A DNA stretch of 38,724 bases from Streptomyces sp. adm13(2018) (GTDB lineage Bacteria; Actinomycetota; Actinomycetes; Streptomycetales; Streptomycetaceae). Below are positions 23,366 to 31,202 of the stretch, piece after piece. The stretch spans positions 1,782,097 through 1,820,820 of the forward strand of contig NZ_RDBH01000129.1 in the NCBI RefSeq assembly GCF_008042145.1. Direction: 5' to 3'. The notes beneath the pieces were generated by a model. It searched no databases. It was not told where the DNA came from and saw only the letters and a list, made by a program, of their open reading frames with translations. The translations under genes and the position numbers were made by a program. The number at the start of each line of letters is the position of its first letter. Positions within the stretch are counted from its first letter, which is position 1.

Positions 23366-25081
23366 TCACCTCGTACGGAGGGCCGTGGCACGGGGGTCGG
23401 GCACATGGTCGGCGAGGAGCAGGGTGTCGCCGACCCCTAGGGCGTCGAGGCTCAGGTCCGCCGCCGCTGCCACAGCCTGCTCGGCGGTCCGCAGGATCGG
23501 GGTGCCCTTGCGGTTGAAGGAGGTGTTCAGCAGCAGCGGCAGTCCGGTGCGCTCGTGGAACTGCTCCAGGAGCCCGTGCAGACCCTGGTGGTCGGCGGCG
23601 ACGGACTGCACGCGGGCGGTGCCGTCGTGGTGGGTGACCGCGGCGATGCGGTCCGCTCGGCATCGGCGGACGCGGGCGACGCGGTTCATGAAGGGGTCGC
23701 CCGCCGACATGAACCACTCCGTGGCGTGCTCGGCGAGGACCGCCGGCGCGAAGGGGCGGTATGAGGCTCGCTTCTTGATCGCATTAAGCCGGTCGCGCGT
23801 GGTGGCGTGGCCGGGGTGGGCGAGGATCGAGCGATGGCCGAGGGCTCGCGGCCCGAATTCGAGCTGTCCCTGCACCCAGCCGACGATGTGGTGTTCCGCG
23901 AGGAGCGTGGCCACCGTGGGCGCCAGACCCGGGCCGAGGCCGGTCAGCGCGCGGTACCCGGTCGGCACCGCAGTTGCCGGCAGGGCGCCCGGGTGCGGGC
24001 CCCAGGCCGCGTCGGTCGGCACAGGGAACCGCTCCTGGCCGAGCTGGTAGTGCCAGCCGTACAGCGCGGCGCCCACGGCGGTGCCCGCGTCGTGTGGCGC
24101 TGGCGCCACGAAGAGGGTGTCGAAGCCGCTGTCGGCGGCCAGCTGGCCGTTGAGGTGGGAGTTCAGGGCGCACCCGCCGGAGAACACCAACGTCGAGGCT
24201 TTGGTGAGCCGTTGCAGGTGGCGGGCGGTGTGGACGACCGACTCGGCGAAGACCTCCTGGACGGCGGCGGCCAGGTCGGCCCGCTTGTGGTCCGGCTGGT
24301 CGGCGACGTTGTCGGCGGTCCAGGCCCGGCCCGCGAGCAGCAGCGGTGTACTGCTGTCTGCCGAGCCCCAGGGGTGATCGATGCGGACCTCGCCGTCGTC
24401 GCCGAGCCGGACCAGCTCGCGGATCTGCATCCCGTAGCGCTGGGGATCGCCGAAGGCCGCGAGCGCCATCATGCTGCCCTCGGGCTCGTCGCCGGGCGGG
24501 ATCACCCGCCGCGCGAGGTTCCGATAGAAGTGCCCGAGGGAGGAGTGAACGCGCCGGGGGCCGGCCGGGCTGGGCACGACGGTCGGCATGCCCTGGTGGA
24601 GGCGGTCGATGCGATCGGGGCGCAGGTCGTACCCAGTGATGCGCTCCCGGCCCGGGCCGAAGTCGGAGCCGAGGGAGGATCCGCCGGCGTCGATGACGAG
24701 GCCGGCCGCGTGGTCGTGGCCGGAGAGCAGGTAGCCGGAGAGCACGTGGGCCGTGTGGTGGGAGAGGAGACGGAGGTGTTCGCCGAGAGGGGCGGGCAGG
24801 AGGGCGGCGAGTTCGTCTCGCTCCTCGGCCAACCACCAGCCGGCGGCGGGGTTGGGGCGCATAGAGGCGGCCCAGACGGCGTCGATGTCCTGCGGTTCGA
24901 GGCCTGCGGCCTCCAGGCACCACTGGAGCGCGCGGGTCGGGGCGGTGAGCGTGCCCTTGCGGGTGGGGTGGTTGTGCTTGACGCCGCTCCAGCGTTCCTC
25001 CTCGGCCGCGTAGAGGCGGCCGTCGACGACTAAGGCGGCGCTGGTGTCGTGGTGGAAGTTCAGTCCGAGGACTGCGGGCAT
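23366..25081 (-). CDS. O-carbamoyltransferase, NodU/TobZ family
   Basis: 571 aa from ATG 25081 (MPAVLGLNFHHDTSAAL). The family transfers a carbamoyl group from carbamoyl phosphate, via carbamoyl-adenylate, to a hydroxyl of sugars or antibiotics. The N-terminal Kae1-like ASKHA domain (about 1-350) holds the HHTAH metal/ATP site near residue 110 and VIDAGGSS. The C-terminal YrdC-like transfer domain (about 370-560) has FGPRALGHRSILA, ASYRPFAPAVL and LNTSFNRKGTPI. Length and motifs are complete. It is the clearest sign that the operon makes a carbamoylated small molecule. About 20 bp separate it from the upstream radical SAM gene. Confidence 0.9.
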   Translation of the reverse strand: MPAVLGLNFHHDTSAALVVDGRLYAAEEERWSGVKHNHPTRKGTLTAPTRALQWCLEAAGLEPQDIDAVWAASMRPNPAAGWWLAEERDELAALLPAPLGEHLRLLSHHTAHVLSGYLLSGHDHAAGLVIDAGGSSLGSDFGPGRERITGYDLRPDRIDRLHQGMPTVVPSPAGPRRVHSSLGHFYRNLARRVIPPGDEPEGSMMALAAFGDPQRYGMQIRELVRLGDDGEVRIDHPWGSADSSTPLLLAGRAWTADNVADQPDHKRADLAAAVQEVFAESVVHTARHLQRLTKASTLVFSGGCALNSHLNGQLAADSGFDTLFVAPAPHDAGTAVGAALYGWHYQLGQERFPVPTDAAWGPHPGALPATAVPTGYRALTGLGPGLAPTVATLLAEHHIVGWVQGQLEFGPRALGHRSILAHPGHATTRDRLNAIKKRASYRPFAPAVLAEHATEWFMSAGDPFMNRVARVRRCRADRIAAVTHHDGTARVQSVAADHQGLHGLLEQFHERTGLPLLLNTSFNRKGTPILRTAEQAVAAAADLSLDALGVGDTLLLADHVPDPRATALRTR

Positions 25082-25104
25082 GGTGGTGTACCTCCGGTCT
25101 GGGG

Positions 25105-25902
25105 TCAGACGGTGAGGGCCGGGACGGGGAGGAGGGCGGTGCCGGAGTCGGCGTACTCGTGGCAGCGCAGGCAGAACCGGAAGTGGTGGCCGCGGGGCGC
25201 GAACACCTTGGCCGCGAAGTCCTCGTCCCAGATGCTGAATTCGCTGTCGTCCTTCGCCATGGCGTTGAAGCAGCGGTAGCAGGATCCGTCCATCTCGATC
25301 ATCAGGTGCTGGTCGAGGTAGCGGTCGCAGATGCCGCGCAGCTCGTTCGCCGGCTGACCGACGTCGACGTGGTGCACGTGGTTGGTGACGTGGATGGCTC
25401 CGTACCTGTCGCACAGCCTCGCGAGCTGCGTGAGGCGGGAGGAACTGATGCCTTCCAGGACGCTGTTGATGACCACGGTCTTGCCGGCCTCGCGAAGGCG
25501 GGGCACGACGGCGTGGACCTCGTCGTAGTTCTCGTGCTCGTCGTCGCAGCCGATGAGGACCTGGTCGTACGAGCGGAGGGTGGCCTCCATGATCCGCTTG
25601 TTGCGGGCCAAGGTGATGGCGTTCGTGCCCAGGACCATGACCTTGTCGGGCAGGCGGGTGCGGGCCGCGTCGCTGAGGGCGGGGAAGTCCCGGTGCACGG
25701 TGGGCTCGCCGCCGTTGATGTGCAGCTGCTGAAAGGGGATGGTCTCCAGCCGGGCCAGGATGGTGGAGAACAGCTCCATGGACATGTTTTCGCCCTGGGC
25801 GCCGTCGGCGAAGATGCAGAAGTCGCAGGAGCGGTTGCACTTCGTCGTGATCTTGATCTTCGCCGTCTTCAGGGCGCGGGGCAGGGGCGCACGCGCGTGC
25901 AT
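25105..25902 (-). CDS. Radical SAM protein with C-terminal cysteine pairs
   Basis: 265 aa. The radical SAM CxxxCxxC cluster is C22-C26-C29 (KCNRSCDFC) and the SAM-binding GGEP is at 64-67 (HINGGEP). C-terminal C208xxC211 and C244xxC247 form a compact twitch/SPASM-like set that could hold one auxiliary Fe-S cluster. AAGGAG lies 8 bp before the ATG. The size is smaller than peptide-modifying SPASM enzymes, and no precursor peptide gene is nearby, so a small-molecule substrate is more likely. It sits between the nucleotidyltransferase and carbamoyltransferase genes in one operon. Reaction unknown. Confidence 0.82.
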   Translation of the reverse strand: MHARAPLPRALKTAKIKITTKCNRSCDFCIFADGAQGENMSMELFSTILARLETIPFQQLHINGGEPTVHRDFPALSDAARTRLPDKVMVLGTNAITLARNKRIMEATLRSYDQVLIGCDDEHENYDEVHAVVPRLREAGKTVVINSVLEGISSSRLTQLARLCDRYGAIHVTNHVHHVDVGQPANELRGICDRYLDQHLMIEMDGSCYRCFNAMAKDDSEFSIWDEDFAAKVFAPRGHHFRFCLRCHEYADSGTALLPVPALTV

Positions 25903-25918
25903 GGCTGGACTCCTTGTG

Positions 25919-27037
25919 TCAGGGATGGACGTCAGCGGGGGTGAGGCTGAGGAAGTCCTGCACGGTGGACTTCTGCCGGTGCCAGAGCGCGAGGGTCGCG
26001 CGCAGGGTGCCGGCGGTGGTCGGTCCGGTGGGGATCAGCGTCGCCATCCGGGCGGCCAGCCGCTGGGCGGAAGCGGCCTCGCCCGCCGCGAGCACGTTCA
26101 GGGCCTGCGCGGCGGCTCGGAGTTCCTTCGCCTCGCGCCGGATCAGGTAGTCGGTTGCCACGCCGGGCGGTGGGTCGAGGTAGTACAGCCAGCGGGCGAC
26201 GCGTACGCGAAGCATTCCGGCGGCCATCACCCAGTCGGTACGGGCGGGCTCCTCGCCCTGGCCCGCGGGGCGGTTCGCGTCGGGCACGCGCCGCATGGCC
26301 GCCTCCAAAGCGACATGGGCCGTGCGGAGGAGGTGACGCGGGCTGCGGGGAGGGGCGTCGGATCGGTCTTCGGCGTGCCCGAGGAACAGCTCGGCGTACC
26401 CGTCCAGCCCGCCCGGACGCCACTGCGTGAGGGCGGCCGTCTTGCCTGGGCATCGGGTCCGTGTCGCGAGCGCGGCTGCGGCGAACCAGCACGGGGCGAG
26501 GTAGTGCCAGGCCACGCAGTGGCGCCGGTAGGCGGCGATGTCTGCAACCACGTTGTCGGTGCTGTCCGCCGCCAGCTGGTACCGGCCGCCCAGCCGGGCC
26601 TGGAGGATTCCCCGGTAGAACCGCTCGTCCACCTCGCACCACTGAGCCATCTGGGCTCGGGACTTCCAGCGCTGGAAGTCCCGGGCGCTCCCGCTGATCA
26701 GCGACCAGGTCGCGAGCTCGGGCGCGGAGACGAGTCGTTCGTCCGCCTCGGCCACAGTGAAGGCGAAGCCGGGCGGGTGCTCCAGGAGACGCCGATGGGA
26801 GACCTCCCGGCCGACCGCAGAGGTGTGCGCGGCAGCCAGGCGGTGGTTCCACTCCTCCCAGTCGGCCGGGGCCTGGGGGAGGAGGACCCGTACGTCGATG
26901 TCGGAGTGGGGAGCCAGCAGGTCGGCCGGCTGCCACTTGTGGGTGAGCATCACCGCGCCGACGCCGTGGGCGTCCAGCTCGCGTTCGTACAGCGCTCCGA
27001 GTCCCGGGTACAGGGGCGGCGCCTCGACCATGACCAT
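25919..27037 (-). CDS. Nucleotidyltransferase-like protein
   Basis: 372 aa from ATG 27037, which overlaps the radical SAM stop (TGATG); GTG 27040 is an alternative start. An N-terminal nucleotidyltransferase fold is suggested by the PHSDIDVRVLLP strand near residue 45, giving the S-D-x-D metal motif of Pol-beta-type transferases. The rest (about 110-370) is helical, as in the C-terminal domains of aminoglycoside or streptomycin-type adenylyltransferases. It may adenylate a sugar hydroxyl or activate a pathway intermediate. The upstream GS signature and the third acidic residue are not clear to me, so activity is uncertain. Confidence 0.65.
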   Translation of the reverse strand: MVMVEAPPLYPGLGALYERELDAHGVGAVMLTHKWQPADLLAPHSDIDVRVLLPQAPADWEEWNHRLAAAHTSAVGREVSHRRLLEHPPGFAFTVAEADERLVSAPELATWSLISGSARDFQRWKSRAQMAQWCEVDERFYRGILQARLGGRYQLAADSTDNVVADIAAYRRHCVAWHYLAPCWFAAAALATRTRCPGKTAALTQWRPGGLDGYAELFLGHAEDRSDAPPRSPRHLLRTAHVALEAAMRRVPDANRPAGQGEEPARTDWVMAAGMLRVRVARWLYYLDPPPGVATDYLIRREAKELRAAAQALNVLAAGEAASAQRLAARMATLIPTGPTTAGTLRATLALWHRQKSTVQDFLSLTPADVHP

Positions 27038-28146
27038 CACCGCTCTCCAGCGGAGGCGCGGGCGCAAGCGGGCTGGGCCGCGCTCGTGTTGAGGAGGGGG
27101 AGCAGGGGCAGGACCGGGGTGCCTTCGGGGCGCTCCATCCGGTCCCAGCGCAGGTCGTAGTCGACGTAGTGGAAGCCCTGCCACGCGTCGTTGGTGTTGC
27201 GGTCGAGCATTGCCTGGAAGAGGTGCGCGAAGGCATCGCCGAGGGTGCCGTCGACGAGGTGGGGCTTCAGGGGGATGTCGCGGTTGTGGAGGATGCAAGG
27301 GCGGGCTACGCCCGTGGGCGTGATCTTGATGCGGTTGGCGTCGGAGCAGGTGGCACAACTGGAGTTGGAGATGAAACCGATCGAGCCCGCCCAGCCGTCC
27401 GGGCGGAGGTACTGCCCGGGGCTGCGCACCCCGAGCTCGTCCCTGCCGACCTCGCCGGCGTTCGCGAACCACTCGTGGAGGCGGTCGCGGACCTCCGCCT
27501 CGCTGATGAACTCGGCCTCGAACAGCGCCTGCGCGGGGCCGATGTTCTGGAGCTCAATCAGGCGGACAGCGATGGGCAGGTCGCGGGCGAGCTCGGCCAC
27601 GGCGAAGGCATCGTCCAGGTAGGTGCGCTGGAGAACACAGTTGATCTTCACGCGCAGGCCGAGGGCGAGGGCGGTGTCGAGGGTGCGCCGGGTGATGCGT
27701 GGGTCGCCGCCGCCCATGATCTCGGCGGATCGGTCGGGGTCGAGGCTGTGGAGGCTGAGGTTGAGGTACGTCAGGCCAGCGTGGTGGAGCTTCTCGACGC
27801 TCAGGCCGCGGCGCAGGTTGCCGTGGCTGGTCATGCCGATCGCGGCGTCGGGCCCGAGGCCGTCGGCGAGGCCCGCGATCACGTCGAGGATGTCCGCCCG
27901 GAGGGTCGGCTCGCCGCCGGAGCAGTGCGCCTTCCTGATCTTCCAGGCGCCGGCCTCGGCGGCGATGGCCGCATAGTCGGAGGCGGTCAGGGGACGGTCC
28001 TTGTGCCCGTAGTCCGGCATGCAGCGTGGCTTGCAGAACACGCAGTCCAGGTTGCAGAGCGAGTTCAGGGTGAAGGCCAGGTAGGGGTGGTTGCGGCCGG
28101 TCTTGGCGAAGGCGGCGGCGAGGTCGTGGTGGCGCGTGGTGGGCAT
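27037..28146 (-). CDS. MoaA-like radical SAM enzyme
   Basis: 369 aa. The radical SAM cluster is C31-C35-C38 (CNLDCVFC) with SGGEPT at 76-81. The C-terminal set C264, C267 and C284, with SDANRIKITPTG between, closely follows the second 4Fe-4S site of MoaA (C-N-R-I-R-L-T-x-D-G in MoaA). MoaA cyclises GTP for molybdopterin, but no other molybdenum cofactor gene is nearby. The MoaA terminal Gly-Gly needed for its active site is absent (this protein ends in SAGER). I infer a pathway-specific relative that may act on a nucleotide or sugar. It is coupled to the nucleotidyltransferase gene, and 3 bp separate it from the dehydrogenase stop. Confidence 0.85.
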   Translation of the reverse strand: MPTTRHHDLAAAFAKTGRNHPYLAFTLNSLCNLDCVFCKPRCMPDYGHKDRPLTASDYAAIAAEAGAWKIRKAHCSGGEPTLRADILDVIAGLADGLGPDAAIGMTSHGNLRRGLSVEKLHHAGLTYLNLSLHSLDPDRSAEIMGGGDPRITRRTLDTALALGLRVKINCVLQRTYLDDAFAVAELARDLPIAVRLIELQNIGPAQALFEAEFISEAEVRDRLHEWFANAGEVGRDELGVRSPGQYLRPDGWAGSIGFISNSSCATCSDANRIKITPTGVARPCILHNRDIPLKPHLVDGTLGDAFAHLFQAMLDRNTNDAWQGFHYVDYDLRWDRMERPEGTPVLPLLPLLNTSAAQPACARASAGER

Positions 28147-28149
28147 CGG

Positions 28150-29148
28150 TCAGCCTCCTACGAAGGGAGAGCGGGCAACGGGTACCTCGGCCAGGCCGTT
28201 AAGCGGCTGGTCGGTGAGGTAGCGGCGCAGGTTGTCGGCGAAGAACGCGACCGCCTCGTTCATGTACGTGCGGCTGAGCGTGGAGCTCTTCGGCGTGAGG
28301 ACGACCCGGGGGTGGAGCCGCAGCGGATGGCGGGCAGGCAGCGGTTTCGGGTCGAAGACGTCCAGGGCGGCGCCGCGAAGGCGGCCGGCGTTGAGGGCGG
28401 CCAGGAGGGCCGCCTGGTCGACGGTCGCCGCGCGGCCGAGGTTGAGGAAGACGGACTTCGGCTTGAAGGCCGTGAAGAGGTCGTGTTCGAAGAAGCGGTC
28501 GGTGGCCCGGGTGGCGGGCAGTAGATCGACCACCACGTCGGCGACGGCGACCGCCTGGTGTACCGCCGACGTGTGCATCCACGTGATCCCACCCTCGGCG
28601 GTCACCGGCGGCGACTGCCGTACGCCGATGACGTCCATGCCGAAGGAGCGGGACGCACGAGCGAGGTGTCCGCCGATGCTGCCGCAGCCGACGATGGTCA
28701 TCGTCGCCCCCGCCAGGTCGAAGAACTCCTCGGCCAGGTCGTCCTTCCACCAGGTCCGGTTCCGCTGGGCGAGCTGGCTCATGAACAACCCGCGTGAGAA
28801 ACCCAGGACCAGGCCCATGGCGTGCTCGGCCATGGGCCTGCCGTGGAACCCGTACGAGCGGGTCAGAGCCACCCCGACGGAGTGGGCCTCGGCGACGGGC
28901 AGATGGTCGGTGCCGGCGGCCGGGGACGCGATCCACCTCAGATGAGGCGCGCCGAACAGCCACGACGGTTTGAACGTCCAGCCGAAGTAGACGTGTGCCT
29001 CGGCGAGCTGGTGCGGCACGGCCTCCTCGGTCGCCGTACGGAACTCGACACCGGGGAAGGCGGCGGACAGCGCCCGCTCGTGCTCGGCGGACAGCCGCCA
29101 GAAGGAGTGCGGGGACTCCAGACTGATCAACACCACCGGCCGGTTCAT
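28150..29148 (-). CDS. D-2-hydroxyacid dehydrogenase homologue with altered catalytic pair
   Basis: 332 aa. The NAD-binding domain (about 100-285) has the Rossmann motif G154-C-G156-S-I-G159, and the substrate-carboxylate arginine is kept at R239 (NLGRAATVD). The usual catalytic Glu in the EPLP motif is K268 (DPKPLP), and the catalytic His of TPH is K287 (LTPKSST). The acid/base pair of the family is therefore replaced by two lysines. The enzyme may use lysine chemistry, reduce an imine or have lost dehydrogenase activity. The ATG overlaps the glycosyltransferase stop (ATGA). The substrate is unknown; inside this operon a sugar-acid or 2-oxoacid is likely. Confidence 0.82.
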   Translation of the reverse strand: MNRPVVLISLESPHSFWRLSAEHERALSAAFPGVEFRTATEEAVPHQLAEAHVYFGWTFKPSWLFGAPHLRWIASPAAGTDHLPVAEAHSVGVALTRSYGFHGRPMAEHAMGLVLGFSRGLFMSQLAQRNRTWWKDDLAEEFFDLAGATMTIVGCGSIGGHLARASRSFGMDVIGVRQSPPVTAEGGITWMHTSAVHQAVAVADVVVDLLPATRATDRFFEHDLFTAFKPKSVFLNLGRAATVDQAALLAALNAGRLRGAALDVFDPKPLPARHPLRLHPRVVLTPKSSTLSRTYMNEAVAFFADNLRRYLTDQPLNGLAEVPVARSPFVGG

Positions 29149-30455
29149 CGCGCTCGGCCCTCCGCGCTGGACGCTGGCGCGAGAGCCCAAGGAGCGATGC
29201 GTTCGACGACGGAACCGATGCTCGCCTCGTAGTCGTGGCGCGAGCGCACCAGGGCCGCCCCGGCGCTCCGGAGCCGGTCGCGCTCTCGGGGCAGGACGGT
29301 CAGGGCGCGGTGCAGTGCGGAGGCCAGAGACCTGGCGTCCCGCGGTGCGGCGGTGAAGCCGGTCTCACCCTCGACGACGGTCTGGGCCAGCCCGCCGGCC
29401 GTGGTAGCCACCACCGGGCCAGCACCTGCCGCGAACGCCTCCAGGGGGATGCGACCGAAGGGTTCCTCTCGGGAAGGAACGACGACCGCGCGCAGGGCAG
29501 GGTTGTGCAGCCAGGCGCGGATCGCGGGGGTGAAGCGCGTGATCAGGGTCGCGTCCAGGCCGTAGGCACGGATGCGCGCTGCCACGTCCTCCTGATACGA
29601 GGTGGGGCGCTCGTGCTCCTCCGAAGTCACAGCCGCCAGGACCAGGTGCGGAGCTCGGACCCCGCGCTCCTTGAGGAGGTGCAACGCCTCCAGGAGGTCG
29701 TCGAAGCCCTTCGTAGGCACGGCACGGCCCATGGCGAGCAGGAATCCGGCGCGTGCCTTGAAAGGCAGGGGCGGCGCGCTCGTCGGCCGGGCCATCTCCT
29801 CCTGGATCAGCCCGTTCGGGACGCTCACGATGCTTCCCCGGGGGACGGCGTAGCTGACGATGAGGTGGCCGCGCATATGGGAGGAGATGGCGCCGATCCG
29901 CCCGCCTCGGACGGTCGCCGCCCGCAGAGCGTCGCGCTCCCAGCGGACTCGGGACATGTCCTTGGGTCGCGTCAGTGCGGTCGTGGAGCGGGGCACGAGA
30001 AGCAGGTCCATGGCCGGCGACGTGTAGGGGGCCAGCCCGAGGAACGGGATGTCGAGGCCGATGAGAAGGCACCGGCTCGCTCGATCAGCGATGCGTACGA
30101 CTGCCTCGCCTGCCAGGTCGCACAGCTGCACGGAGCCGTGGACCGAGTCCGGCGCCGGATGGACCTCCGGGATCGTGATCACGTCGGCCTTGGCCTGTCG
30201 CAGCATCTGCTGGACCTCGCTGGCCCACCGTCGGTCGTGCGCTCCCGCGCTCTCCGGAACGTGCGGGGCGATCACGGAGAGGCGGCCCGGCGGCAGCAGA
30301 CGGGCCAGAGCCGTGAGGAAGGCTCGGTTGCTGAAGCCGGTGCCCGACTCCGCGCCGTAGAAGCCCTCGTGGAGGGCGACGACGACACGGGGCCGACGGG
30401 CCGCCTGCGGTACGTCCATGGGCGGGAGTGGTGGAGTCGCATGATCGATGCGCAT
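29145..30455 (-). CDS. GT4-type glycosyltransferase (operon gene 2)
   Basis: 436 aa from ATG 30455 (MRIDHATPP), chosen because AAGGAGG lies 9 bp upstream. GT-B fold: the N-terminal domain has VVVALHEGFYGAESGTGFSNRA, and the C-terminal domain has AGFLLAMGRAVPTKGFDDLL and the acidic EEPFGRIPLEAFAAGAGPVVA segment typical of GT4 retaining transferases. It probably transfers an NDP-sugar to a pathway intermediate. No sugar-nucleotide biosynthesis genes are in the window, so a primary-metabolism sugar donor is likely. It follows the HATPase gene after 44 bp and overlaps the dehydrogenase gene. Confidence 0.82.
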   Translation of the reverse strand: MRIDHATPPLPPMDVPQAARRPRVVVALHEGFYGAESGTGFSNRAFLTALARLLPPGRLSVIAPHVPESAGAHDRRWASEVQQMLRQAKADVITIPEVHPAPDSVHGSVQLCDLAGEAVVRIADRASRCLLIGLDIPFLGLAPYTSPAMDLLLVPRSTTALTRPKDMSRVRWERDALRAATVRGGRIGAISSHMRGHLIVSYAVPRGSIVSVPNGLIQEEMARPTSAPPLPFKARAGFLLAMGRAVPTKGFDDLLEALHLLKERGVRAPHLVLAAVTSEEHERPTSYQEDVAARIRAYGLDATLITRFTPAIRAWLHNPALRAVVVPSREEPFGRIPLEAFAAGAGPVVATTAGGLAQTVVEGETGFTAAPRDARSLASALHRALTVLPRERDRLRSAGAALVRSRHDYEASIGSVVERIAPWALAPASSAEGRAR

Positions 30456-30499
30456 CGTGTGGTGCCTCCTTCGAAGACGGGGTGTCGCGGGTGTGGACA

Positions 30500-31051
30500 T
30501 CAATGGGCGCTGTCGAGCGAGAGATGGAACCCGCGCGTGAGTCGGCACCAAGCACGGGTTCCGTCAGTACCGGTCGTCAGCGACCAGGCATCGGCCAAGG
30601 CCTCGACGATGACCAGCCCTCGTCCTGACTCGGCCTCCTCCTCAGCAGCCGGAGGAGAGGAGGGCGCGGGGTCAGAACAGCCGCCGTCGGTGATCGTGAT
30701 CTCGACCTCCAGGCCACCGGCGGTCTGACTCCAGCGGTCGACGCACAGGACCAGAGGCGGCCTGCCCGAGGCGAACGCGTTCGTCGCGAGCTCCGACGTG
30801 ATCAGGCGGGCGTCATCAAGCAAGTCAGCCTCGGCGCCGTGGAGTGCGACCGTCACAGCCTCCCGGGCGACTTCGGCCGCCTTTGGCCCGTACGGCAGAT
30901 CCGTGATCAACGTGATCACGGCGGCGCCGTCGGTGTGCCCGAACGCCGGGACGCGGGCCGGACGCTCGGTGTCGTGGTCCAGCACACTGCCGAGACGGCT
31001 TCGGGAGGTGCTCGTGCGGTGTCTCAAGGTCCACCTCATTTCCGTCGGCAC
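30500..31051 (-). CDS. HATPase (RsbW-like anti-sigma/regulatory kinase)
   Basis: 183 aa from GTG 31051; ATG 31039 is an alternative. The GHKL core is visible: an N-box LLDDARLITSELATNAF, then VEITITDGG and GRGLVIVEALADAW. Streptomyces has many such single-domain proteins, often beside an HTH regulator, acting as anti-sigma or regulatory kinases. It is probably the first gene of the minus-strand operon and is divergent from the NsdA-like regulator at 31203, with 151 bp between. It may control the cluster together with that regulator. Partner unknown. Confidence 0.75.
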   Translation of the reverse strand: MPTEMRWTLRHRTSTSRSRLGSVLDHDTERPARVPAFGHTDGAAVITLITDLPYGPKAAEVAREAVTVALHGAEADLLDDARLITSELATNAFASGRPPLVLCVDRWSQTAGGLEVEITITDGGCSDPAPSSPPAAEEEAESGRGLVIVEALADAWSLTTGTDGTRAWCRLTRGFHLSLDSAH

Positions 31052-31202
31052 CGAGGGCGGCGCCTTCCGCCGGGATCTAAGAACACCGGAGGCGGGGGGT
31101 CGCGCAGGACCCGATCAACGGGTCAACTCGGTCAACTTCCTTGAGAAGCAGGTGAATCAACCGTCCGAAGGCGTCAACATGAGGGAGCGCGAGAAGTGAT
31201 GG
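31052..31202. promoter_or_regulatory. Divergent promoter region with RTCAAC hexamer repeats
   Basis: The only intergenic space between the operon and the regulator. It contains five [A/G]TCAAC hexamers on the plus strand, at 31114, 31122, 31131, 31156 and 31173; the first three are spaced 8 and 9 bp apart. This spacing suggests a tandem operator for a DNA-binding protein, plausibly the regulator encoded next door. A 7-codon frame (31179-31199) just precedes the regulator start and may be chance. Confidence 0.4.
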
